Positions 1-12,200 of a DNA stretch of 64,000 nucleotides are shown here, one piece after another; within the stretch, counting starts at the first letter, position 1; each line of letters begins with the position of its first letter. Where the stretch lies: the NCBI RefSeq assembly GCF_914767665.1, contig NC_059504.1, positions 5,520,501 to 5,584,500 of the forward strand, given 5' to 3'. Source of the stretch: Harmonia axyridis. Taxonomy: Eukaryota; Arthropoda; Insecta; Coleoptera; Coccinellidae. A model generated the notes under the pieces. It saw nothing but the letters and a program-made list of their open reading frames with translations, was not told the origin of the DNA and did not search any database. Both the position numbers and the translations under genes were made by a program.

Positions 1-280
1 GTAAAAGATCTGACACATCAGGGCCGGACAGTAGACGGCACTTTGGGTGATGGCGTCCAAGATCTTCTGGATGTAACACTTCAGATTGGCCAGGTTGGTC
101 TGAATGGTGTTGGAGTCCTTCACCCTAGTCGGGTCGATCTCGCAGGGCTTCTTCTCGTTGAAGATGAGTTCCAACGTGGGCCGGAGGGTCTTGTGGAGGT
201 ACTGGATGCCTATGAGTCTCATCGCCTCGTCCATCATCTTGGAGACGAGAGTGTTGCCTCGGAATATCGTTGTAGCGTCA
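1..280 (-). CDS. Gap1: Gap1 exon 6 (RasGAP domain, runs off window)
   Basis: The acceptor TTTCCAG ends at 281 and the exon begins with the third base of a split Thr codon. The frame is open to position 1 (93 further codons). It encodes the N-terminal RasGAP subdomain: TTIFRGN with the catalytic arginine, KPCEIDPTR, and VYCPALMCQIFY at the edge. GC content is clearly higher than in the surrounding introns. Confidence 0.93.
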
Positions 281-3200
281 CTGGAAATAAAAGAATCGAT
301 TTATTATTGGGATTATTCATAGATAGAGGGAGTAAACGCAACTTTTACATGTCCCCAACATGGTTAGATTACATTGTCGGATTGTGATATAACGGGTGAT
401 TTTTTTCGAGGTATATAACTTTAAGTTGGCAGTACTGTTCAAGATGGCGACCGATTTAACAGCTGTCAAGTGATTTATTCTCAGTTTGGTTTGGCAATTC
501 ATCATGAATAGACTCACGCCTGAACAACGCTTGCAAATAGTGCAATTTTATTTCGAAAATAATGGTTCTGTGCGGAATACGTATCGCGCACTACGTCCAT
601 TTTATTTTGTTTAGCGATGAAGCGCACTTCTGGTTGAATGGCTACGTCAACAAACAAAACTGCCGTATTTGGAGTGAAGCTAATCCTCAAGTGTATGTCG
701 AAACACCGTTACATCCAGAAAAACTGACTGTTTGGTGCGCTTTATGGGCTGGTGGAATCATTGGTCCGTATTTCTTCAAAAACGATGATGGCCAGAACGT
801 CACAGTCAATGGTGATCGGTATAGAGCCTTGATTACTAACTTTTTCATTCCTGAATTGAACAACCATGATGTCCAGGGGCTGTGGTTCCAACAAGACGGC
901 GCAACATGTCACACAGCTCGTGCCACAATCGATTTATTGAAAGACACGTTTGGTGACCGCCTAATTTCACGTTTTGGACCTGTGAATTGGCCTCCAAGAT
1001 CTTGTGATTTAACACCGCTAGACTACTTTCTGTGGGGCCATGTAAAGTCATTGGTCTATGCGGATAAGCCACAAACCCTTGACCATTTGGAAGACAACAT
1101 TCGCCGTGTTATTGCCGATATACGGCCACAAATGTTGGAAAAAGTCATCGAAAATTGGACGTCCAGATTGGACTACATCCGAGCCAGCCGTGGCGGTCAT
1201 ATGCCAGAAATCATATTTAAAATGTAATGCCACAAGATTATCTTGCGGATAAATAAAATTCATGTCAATCGAATAATCCATCGTTGTTTTATTGCAATTT
1301 AAAGTTCTATAGCTCTAAAAAAAACACCTTTTATTTTTATTAGTCTGAGGGTAAAAGACAAGAAGTACTGTCAACATAATTCATTGTGTAAAATCTGCAG
1401 TTTTTCAATCCACTCTCCAGTTGTATTAAAGATTCAGAAGGCGAACCTAAGTCGCTTCTCCGCCACTTATGCCATTTTAATTATAGGTCCTCATATTATC
1501 GTTATATACACTACAACGACATTCTCGATTGTTTCGATTATTGTCTCCTCAATTCAAGTCGCATAAAAGTATTGTTCTTTATAATGTACAAACCGAGCCT
1601 ACTATTGGGTGCTTGTTAATATAGCCAGTTCCGTTCATATAATAAACAATGGATTTTGTTGAATGACATATGCGAGAGCGAGACTGCGGTTTTACGACAT
1701 TGTGGTCAGAAATCTTTATTAGTTGATGACTTTTACGATCGTCAAATCTGTCGAATACAATCGTGTAGATTTATTGGGGTCTGCTGATAAGGCGATGTAA
1801 AAATTGAATATGCTAAATCAGCAGTTTTTGGATGCAAAGTAATCTCAATTGTTGTTAATTGTTTACTTAACCCACAAAACTGTTATACATACGGGTGTTC
1901 CAATTGTTCACTCAATTTGAAGTTGTTCCCTAAAATATTAGTATTTAGGTAGAGTCGATTCAATAAACTGTAATCTGTGCTATTGAAAACACTTCCAATT
2001 TCACACGATTTATTGTATAGGGTGTTTTTTTTCGAGGTATATAACTTTAAGTTGGCATTACTGTTCAAGATGGCGACCGATTTAACATCTGTCAAGTGAT
2101 TTATTCTCAGATTGGTTTGGCAATTCATCATGAATAGACTCTGAACAACGCTTGCAAATAGTGCAATTTGGCCCAAAATGAGATTGCCGTTGTTCCCGAT
2201 TTTCATAAGCGAATTTTGTTTAGCGATGAAGCGAACTTCTGGTTGAATAGCTAGTCAACAAACAAAACTGCCGCATTTGGAGTGAAGCTAATCCTCAAGT
2301 GTATGTCGAAACACCGTTACATCCAGAAAAACTGATTGTTTGGTGCGCTTTATGGGCTTGTGGAATCGTTGGTTCGTACTTCTTCAAAAACGATGTTGGC
2401 CAGAACGTTACAGTCAATGGTGATCGGTATAGAGCCACGATTACTAACTTTTTCATTCCCGAATTGAACAACCATGATGTCCAGGAGCTGTGGTTCCAAC
2501 AAGATGGCGCAACATGTCACACAGCTCGTGCCACAATTGATTTATTGAAAGACACGTTTGGTGACCGCCTAATTTCACGATTTGGACCTGTGAATTGGCC
2601 TCCAAGATCTTGTGATTTAACACCGCTAGACTACTTTCTGTGGGGCTATGTAAAGTCATTGGTCTATGCGGATAAGCCACAAACCCTTGACCATTTGGAA
2701 GACAACATTCGCCGTGTTATTGCCGATATACGGCCACAAATGTTGGAAAAAATAATCGAAAATTGGACTACATCCGAGCCAGCCGTGGCGGTCATATGCC
2801 AGAAATCATATTTAAAATGTAATGCTACAAGATTATCTTGCGGATAAATAAAATTCATGTCAATCGAATAATTCATCGTTGTTTTATTGCAATTTAAAGT
2901 TCTATATCTCTAAAAAAAACAACCTTTACATATGTTTACGTATTTTTAATTATGCTACTCGGAAAAGGTTCCAAAGCAATAGGAACATCTGGCTCCAAAA
3001 TTTCCGATCTCTCAAAAATCCATCTATGAATATTTAAAATTATTCTCCGAATGAATTTCTTTTTTTTCTATTTTTTCATACAACTGACAACCTAACACCT
3101 CCTCCTTCTCGCTTAAATCATTCCATGTTCAGCCCCTCAAAACAAAATCCTGGCTGCGCATTATGCTAACAAATAACGCCAAAGGTAATCTAACTCCGAG

Positions 3201-6200
3201 CGTAGATACCGAAGAACTAAAAATGCAAATATTTTCCAATTTTTTTTGTTTTTTTGTAATGAACCCCCATATTATGTATTCGCATTTCATTTTCCCCCGT
3301 TCCCGCTCGAACGGTACGCTCGTCGAGGTTTTCCCTGCTTTAATTTGTAGTCAGTATTGATTCAAGGGACTGATGATGGTGGGCGTACGTAGAATTACGT
3401 ACAAGACAAATTTGCATTAAAACCGACACACACACACACACGGTCGCGATGTTTTAAGCGTGGGCGTTCTCTTCATCAGACACCGCCTGTGCACATTTGT
3501 GGGCATAATTCTACCTTTTTTTTCTCCTCGACGCTAAAAATAAACGTTGGAGGACGCTACAATTTCAAGGAATCAAGTGTTTCACCGATGATAGATGAGT
3601 TTCGTTCGCTCACGTTGAAGTAGCGGCTGTTTTCGTTGAGCACCGACTTTCGTTCGTTAGATGGCGCTGCATGCTACTCGATACTAGTGGGTTCTGGATT
3701 TTAATTTTGAGTGAATTGGCTAGATGATTGATTGTTAAGGCTTATACACGAAAAAGAGGAATTTCTCTGCGCTGTCATTATTATTATTATATTCAATGCA
3801 TTTGTTCTCTATGGGGATTCACGGCTTGGCTTAATTTTCAAGCTACTTGCCTTGAGCTTGACTTGATTTCAAGTCGAGCTCAATTCAAGTAGTAGTTTTT
3901 CAATCTCAAATCAAGTATTTATTTATTAAGTACTTGAATCATATCAAGCTACTTGATTTTTAGCAGTTTTATTGTGTAGTGTCACATCAATAAAAGCAAT
4001 AAATGATGATAGGTTATAAATTATAAACGAAAATCCATTAGAGGCATAATGATCTTCCCATTGATAAACTCCAACTGAATTGTTGGTATTTGGGGGGAGG
4101 AATAGGCTGCAGTCTCAAAGTAATTAAGAAGTATTGAGAACTCTTCATTTCATTTTCTCTAATAGTTTGGAAACTGTAAAATTTATGAGGTTACGGTTTT
4201 CATCAAATTTATTCACTCAATAATAGAGCCCAAATTCATTTTTTTCTAGCTCGAAGGATCTCAATCGTTTGCCTCCAACACGTGGTGCAGCCTTTGACAC
4301 ATTCTTGGCTGATTTCTGTTTAGGTACAGCCTTGGGTTTAGCTGGAGCGGCAGCCTTCTTGGTAGCCTTTTGGCTCTTCTTATGCTCTTTGGCAGCCCTT
4401 ATAGCTTGTTCTCTCTGGGCGTTCCTGACTTCAGACCTTTGATATCTGTTAGCCATAGTCATTTAAAGAAGCTTCTGCAATAGCCTTTGGAATGTTCGAG
4501 TCCTCCTGGTACGTTTTTTAGTAGTTTCCTCCTCTTGAACCTTCTTATGTTTCCTTCTGTAGAGGATGGTCCATGTTACTTTCCTTAGATTCCTCCTCAT
4601 CAAATGATCCCTCTCACATTCTGAGTTCAAGAATGTGTAATTCTTTCCATCTACCTTAACCAAGGTTTTACCATGGCCAGGGTAAAGTTATACCCACTGT
4701 AGGCGCAGAGTACGATTTTCATTTGAACTTATTGGATGTAAATTCAACACCTAAATGGAAAGGGATTCTGAGATCACCTCAACGAATTTGAGACACCCGA
4801 TACATCAAGAATAGTTATTTATAATACAAGTGCAGAAGGCATTGATATTCTTCCACGAGTTCAAAATTCAAAAACGAGCCACGAAGTGGCGAGTTTTGGA
4901 ATGAACGAGTGGTAGAATGAGCCTTCTGTACGAGTATTATACATTATTTTCTCTAATTCATTGCATTTTCATTGAAATTAATGAAATATTTCCATAAATA
5001 TAATTTAGTGATTTTTGCATTGAAAAATGTTGGTTGGCAGAACTGATTTCTTTAAGGCAATTTGATGAATTGACAGATAAAGCCGTGGCGGAAAGTTCGG
5101 AGTACCAACATAGAATAATAAAATATAACCATGAAAACTGTGCGTTTCTGATATATTCTCGCACGATTTTGTTCTACAAGATGTGGAAGAATGAACGGAA
5201 TAACCACAGAATTAGAGAAAAATATTTATCCTATTTGTCCATACCTTCTCAAACAACCAAAGCGAAAAACCTTGAGAGATCGCTGTGTAAATTAACCGGA
5301 CGATGAAAAGCAGAGGAAGGAAAATTGCGCAACCATCCTCAAATGAAAAAAAGTAAGTTGAATTTATTGTCGCGGATAATTCTCGTGTGCCACCACATCA
5401 GCGGAAACGTCTGAAAGCCGTTTCAATAAACAATTATACCAGACTGGTCCACCTACTGGAATTTGCAAATTGAAAACGCCAGCCCGTGTATGCAGCAAGT
5501 GGTGGGCAGTAGGCCACGCTGCGAGTATATGGTTTAATAATAATGGCCGAGTGGATTGCGTCCGCTATCAGCAACGCTGGAATTCATCAATGGAAATGGG
5601 TTTATTCGATTTGAGGGCTATCCGTATTCGGATTCCGGGCGGAAAATTAGTTTTGGCTGTTCGAAATGCACTTCCGACAATTGCAGTGGTTATTTATGTT
5701 CTACTCGATTTTGCATTGGTGAATATTGTCGAAATATACCACGCCATCAGTAAGTGCCGGATCTGAATTTCACTGCCATACTTTTTGTTTTCTCAGTATT
5801 ACCAAGTTTCAAAGAATGCGCGTCCAAATTTCGGAAACATGGATGAAAAACATTTTAAAATGTATCGAGAGAAAATTAGTTTTCCTTACAGGTGACATAA
5901 CATGTTCTTATACCTTAAGTGTACAATTTCCTAATTAAGAACAAATTTTCATCCCAATGGCAATATTAAGATTTATACTAATTGACAAAGACACTGCAAC
6001 ACCCAGAAGGAGCTGTTTAAATTTTAAACTTTTTTGGTAAAACATAAATAGTATATAAAGGAGTAAATGATCGAATTTGGAGGAAAAACGAAGGGTTTAC
6101 AAATTTTTTTTTAATAAATTTAGTAATAATGTGTTTGTCCACCGCGATTATCTATACACTCCCTAACACGTCTCGGCATTGATGTAATAAGATGGTCTAT

Positions 6201-9200
6201 TTCTTCTTGAGGGATACTATCTCAAGCTACCTGTACTTCATGTCTCAGAGCCGTCAAAGTCCGTGGGTGCTGGGGTAAATTTCCAAGCTTTCTTCCCATG
6301 ATGTTCCAAACATGCTCTATGGGCGAAAAATCAGGGGATCTGGTCGGCCATGGCAAAAGATTCACATGGGTCGCTTCGAAAAAGTTTAAACTAACTCTGG
6401 CAACATGAGGTCGGGCATTATCTTGCTGAGATATTGTATTCTCGAGCCGGTTAAGGTAAGGGAGAACATATGGCTCCACCATTTCTTGAAGGTAGCGCTG
6501 CTCTGTCATGTCACCTCGAATAAAGACTAAAGGTGACCTACTTTCATGTGCAATAGCACCCTATACCATAACGCCTACTGTCCGGTATACATAACGCTCA
6601 ACATCAAACTGAGGTTCACGTCTTTCTCCCCAATGTCGTCTAACCTTTCTTCAGCCATCATGTGCACCCAAGGAGAATCGAGATTCATCAGAAAAGACGA
6701 CCTGATGCCATTCCACATTCCAATGTTAACGTTCTCTGAACCAATGTAATCGTTGCCGGTGATGCTCAACAGTCACAGGTAACACAAGATGGGGTCAATA
6801 ATCAGGGGCGGATCCAGGGGGGGGGCCATGGGGGCCATGCCCCCCCCCTCGCGGACCTCAAAAATATAAAAGTGTATCCTGAATTACCAAAAATACGCAC
6901 TCATTTATTTTTTAATATTTTTTTTCCAATAGATAGCTTTAGTTATCTGTACTTCGCGTTTAAAAAGTCCGATCGGGTTCCACTAAATGGCATTAGAAAG
7001 ATGAGATTTCGTACTACATAATCTTTCGCGACAGTTTTGTGATTAGTTCACTCAGTTTAGTTCGAGCGCGCGTTAAAGATGGACATTATAACAAAGAAAA
7101 AATACGTTACATTAGAGTTTTTCTTCTTGCTGTCCATGGCAAACAATTTTGCTGATGAAAAATTCGTTTCAACAGAGGCTTGTGAAATTCGACTGTCTCA
7201 ATTTTTTGCCAATAGCGACTAGGGCTTCAATGATGAGGCATACACAAACATTCAAAATAGCAACAAGTTATAGAACAGAACGGCGCATATTCGACCTGAA
7301 TGGGATCATTCTAACTGTGGTAATTGAAGTATTGATTTTTGTGCAAAAATTATGATTTTTTTTCTATACCTCATGCTTTCTTGTGCCCGTGTTTTCTCAT
7401 GAAATAAATCTACATATATTCATGAAATTGTTTGAACTTGTTTTTGTACTACAAAAATTTTGGAAACTGAATATGATATGATTCACTAAAATACATCTTT
7501 CTATAAAAAAAACACTTGTCTCGATAGGCACCAACAAAATATTCCGCTATTTTGCTAATCGATATGAGCCGTGACTTTCTATGGCCCCCCCCTCAGACAT
7601 CGCCTGGATCCGCCCCTGTCAATAATGCTGCAGTCCACAAGACCTTATCCGGTTCGGTAAACCATTCGGACTGTTACAGGATGACCTTGTTCTCCTAACC
7701 ACTCATCAGCCAAAAATCGAGTTGTCGCAAATCGGTCTCTAATGGCCATAAGTCTTAGACGTCATCTTGAACTTCATTTGTACCCCTTCGTCGTCCGGTA
7801 CCTACTCTTCTTCGATTTTGGGCATTATCAAACCACTCTTGACAACTTCACATAACATTAGTTGGATTTCTGTTCGTACGGTTAGCGATTTCTCGAAATG
7901 ACAACCCCGCCTCCCGTAGACCAATAATTCTACCTCTTTCAAATTCGTTTAGCTGGCGATAAATTCCGCGTACACGTGCTCTAGGCATTTTAACAACAAC
8001 TAAATATCGATTTTGGATCTTTTCGAACAGCTGGTTTCTTGTAAAATTTAAAAAACTTGCAAAAAACGACTACAATATTTAGGTAACATAAATTGTTTAC
8101 ATGAAACAATGTTTTTCTCCAAATTCAATCATTTACTCCTTGCTATACTATCTACGTTTCACAAAAAAAAAATAATAATAATTAAACAGCTCCTGGGTTT
8201 TGCAGTTTCTGGGTCAGTTAATATACTTAGAATTAACAATAATAGGAATATAATTCATTTTCCCTCGAATAAAATACCGAAAAAAAAAACATATGGCATC
8301 CTACAACAGTGGGCGAGAACAAAATTCTGAATGAAATGGAATATTGTCGCTGGATGTCACCAACAGTCGGCGTAGGCTAGATTTTTGGACGTTCGAACGA
8401 CCCGTATCGGTATAGGTAGGTCAAAATCAAAATTTGGGATGCGTTTCCGAAAAAAAAACAAGTATGTAGGTTCAAACGGATATCGTGCATACGTGCGACA
8501 TCGTTGATATTGTTTTCGTTCTCGTTATGGCGTGCATGGGTGTGAATTGTAGCTCTCTGGACGGACGTGGAATTTAAAGTGATATGAAAAAAACTCACAG
8601 TTAGATGCCGCGTTCATTCCGAAACAAGGTTAAACCTTAAAAGTGAACTGTATGAATCAGATTTGGATTATTATGAAACCGTGATAGCCAAGTGAGCGGT
8701 AACTTACAAGCGTATATCAAAATTAATTGTTATATACCTACATGGTGTTTCTAAATTAAAGGTACCACATAAAATGAGAGATACCTCGGATTATTTTAAG
8801 TAAACAAAATCCTGTAAAGATGGGCCAACCAACGCTTTGTTTTCTATAAACAGAAAGCAATATCCAATCGCCAAAACCCACCTTCAACTTTTCAGAAATT
8901 GTGTTTAGTCCTTCAGCAAGAATGGAACGATATGCCTTAAAATTTCATCAATGACAAGATTCGTGAGATGCCTAGGAATATTGGACAGTTGATTGAAAGA
9001 AGATATGGTAAAACGGACTATTGAATTGTTTATGTTGTTTTCATGGTAAAACTTGGAAGAAATCAACCCTCTAGCAATGATGCTGTAAAATGTTTTCTCT
9101 ATTTCTGTGGAAAATCCGTTCATTCTGGTTTTAACAATCAATGAATATTATACTTTGCCCATCCCAGAATACTGATGCCATACTCTTGGCAGCTGACTGT

Positions 9201-12200
9201 TGTGTTTTTCCTCGATTTGGATTCGGTTCATCGTGAGCAATCCACTCAGCAGTCAGCTGACTATCGATTGGACGCAAAAACTCAGGTTAATTGCACTTAA
9301 ACAGCTTCAAACACTGCTCAGAATCATTAACATGTTGTTGCTTTTGTTCGATTGTGAGCTCGCGCGGCACCCATTTTGCACACAGCTTTCTGATGTACAA
9401 ATATTCGTGAATGATATGATGTACACGTTCAGATGATATCTTCACAATGTCTGCTATCTCAATCAACTTCACTTTACGGTCATTCAAAATTATTTTGTCG
9501 GTGACAGCCTCTTTTGGGCGTCCACTGCGTTCGCTATCTTCAGTGCTCATTTCACCACGTTTGGATTTAGCATACCAATCAATGATGGTTGATTTTCCTG
9601 GTGCAAACCCCTGAAACTCTTCATCAAGCCAAGATTTTGCTTCAACTGTATTTTTTACCTTCAAAAAGCAATATTTTATCAGCACACGAAATTCTTTATC
9701 TTTCCATCTTTTTTCAAATAACAAAAGTAGCTACACTCACAACGCAATATCTCACAAACAAATGGTCGGACTGTCAAATTTTGACACGTATCGTTTGAAG
9801 ATTGGTACTAACTAAAAATCATATGTATTTAATACTAGCACCGCCATCTGTGCATCAGACTTTTCAATTGGCCTAATATCATACCTTGTAGAACAAAATC
9901 GTGTGAGAATATGTCAATTTCATACTAATTTCATGGTTATATTTCATTATTTTCAGTGAATAGAATCGAAAAAATCTAGTAGGTGAATGTCACGTTGTGA
10001 CGTATTTCTTTTCTCTTTTTGAAAGCGTATAACTTTCCACAAAAAAAGGCCTAAGAGCTCTTGTTCACATGAAGGACTCCCCTTCAACAAGGATTAACAC
10101 CCTGAATAATAAAATAAAACACAAATAACAAACCAAAAAAAAAAATAAAAAAAACCCAACTGTAATCAACAAAACAACGAACAAAAGCAATTCCAATCGC
10201 CATTAAAACAGATGAAATGAAAACCTGCCCATTTTCCGTGAAAATGCGAACGGAGCGAGGCCTCACCTTGCCGCCCACGGTGTTAAAATCGATCGCACGT
10301 GGGGATGATGGTGTCCCGGTCCCGGAATTGTTATTTCGGAACAGAGATACGCCAAAGAGCAATTTCACGGCCGAAGAATACATTGTTTTCATTTCGGTAC
10401 ACAATTATCTTTATTTAGAAAACAGGGACGAATCCAGTTTTCGATAGCGACATTCGTGTTTATGTTTGCGTTGTTGTTTCTCTATATAAAAATTCCCAAG
10501 CGTATTAGGCCAATTGAAAAGTCCCCGGTCTGATGCACAGATGGCGGTGCTGGTATTAAATCCTTATGATTTTTAGTTAATACCAACCTTCAAACGATAC
10601 GTGTCAAAATTTGACAGCAGTCCGACTATTAGTTTGTGAGATATTGCGTTGTGAGTGTAGCTACTTTTGTTATTTGAAAAAAGATGAAAAATAAGAATTT
10701 CGTGTGCTGATGAAATATTGCTTTTTGCTACAGTTGAAGCAAAATCTTGGCTTGATGAAGAGTTTCCGGGGTCTCCACCAGGAAAATCAACCATCATTGA
10801 TTGGTATGCTAAGTTTAAACGTGGTAAAATGAGCACCGAGACGGCGAACGCAGTGGACGCCCAAAAGAGGCTGTCACCGACGACAAAATCAAAAAAGTTC
10901 ACAAAATAATTTTGAATGACCGTAAAATGAAGTTGGTCAAGATAGCAGACATTATGAAGATATCATCTGAACGTGTACATGATATAATTCAAGAATATTT
11001 GTACATGAGAAGGCTGTGTGCAAAATGGGTGCCGCGCGAGCTCACAATAGATCAAAAGCAACAACGTGTTAATGATTCTGAGCAGTATTTGAAGCTGATT
11101 AAGTGCAATAAATCGGAATATTTGCGTCAATATGTGACAATGGATGAAACATGACTCCATCATTTCACTCCCGAGTCCAATCGACAGTCAGCTGAGTGCA
11201 CACGATGAACCGAATCCAAAGGGAGAAAAAACAACAGTCAGCTGGCAAGGTTATGGCATCAGTATTCTGGGATGCGCAAGGTATAATATCCAATAATACC
11301 TCCAAAGGGGCCAGACCATCAACAGCGATTATTATATAGCGTTCTTGGATCGTTTAAAGGATGAAATCGTTAACAAACGGCCCCATTTGAAGAAAAAAAG
11401 ATTCTGTTTCATCAAGACAATGCGCCGTGTCACAAATCAACGAAAACAATGGCAAAATTGCATGAATTGGGATTCGAATTGCTTCTGCATCCACCGTATT
11501 CGCCAGCGACTTTTTCCTGTTCTAAGACCTCAAAAAAATGTTGCTGGAAAGAAATTTAGCGCCAATGATGAAGTAATCGCCGAAACTGAGGCCTATTTTG
11601 AAGCAAAAGACAAATCGTACTACAAAAATGGTATCGAAAAATTGGAAGATCGCTATAATCGCTGTATCACCCTCGAACGCAACTATGTTGAATATCAAAA
11701 TAGAATTTTGCCAAAAAAATGTGTTTTACTATGGTAGACCGGGGCCTGTTACGCGGAAAGCCACTTGGTGGTAATCCCTCTCAAGGATGGTTCCTCTTCA
11801 AATTGATACACTGTATATGAAATAGAGAGAAATAGAAAACAATGTCGTAAAATTCGCAATTTTTTTTCTTTTTCTAATAACGATGACGTTCGAATCGATC
11901 GTCCACAGGTGCGAGAAAGCTAGCCGGTTCGTTATCGTTCGTGTAAAATATTTAGACGCGCGTACGGGGGCGGAGGCGGGCGACAGGAAAACAGCGCTCG
12001 ACGCCCAATGCATAGCGCCGGCAGAAACGCCGGAAACGAACGATAAAAGCAGATGGAGCGTCATGATTCATCAGAGGCGGCTAGAGCCGGTTGATGCAAT
12101 TGCTGCTAGGCGGTTAATTTTCGAAATGAACGCTATGCGGGTAACGCTACTATTTTACCTTATGAAAAAAGTGTGACGCCACTGGAGGGTTCTGATATTT

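Larger units (their letters stand above)
5981..8218 (-). mobile_element. Tc1-like transposon (DD34E), with nested insertion
   Basis: Long inverted ends (CACTGCAACACCCAG and GAGCTGTTTAA near 5990-6020; the same reversed at 8185-8215) are flanked by TA. On the minus strand the transposase begins MPRARVRGIYRQLNEFERG (HTH, from 7989). It continues through SDESRF, QQDNARPH and SPIEHVWN, with 34 residues between the second D and the E. Stops and frameshifts break it, and a hAT-type MITE splits it. Without the insert it is about 1.4 kb. Confidence 0.88.

Noticed and set aside
43..387. 114-codon plus-strand frame at the left edge
   Set aside because: It is the antisense of Gap1 exon 6, whose minus-strand reading matches RasGAP and splices correctly.
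5470..5938. Overlapping plus-strand frames of 65-98 codons
   Set aside because: They occupy different frames of the same DNA, and none resembles a known protein.
11798..12176. Opposed 88- and 97-codon frames in the CpG island
   Set aside because: GC-rich DNA lacks stops on both strands; no homology recognised for either.
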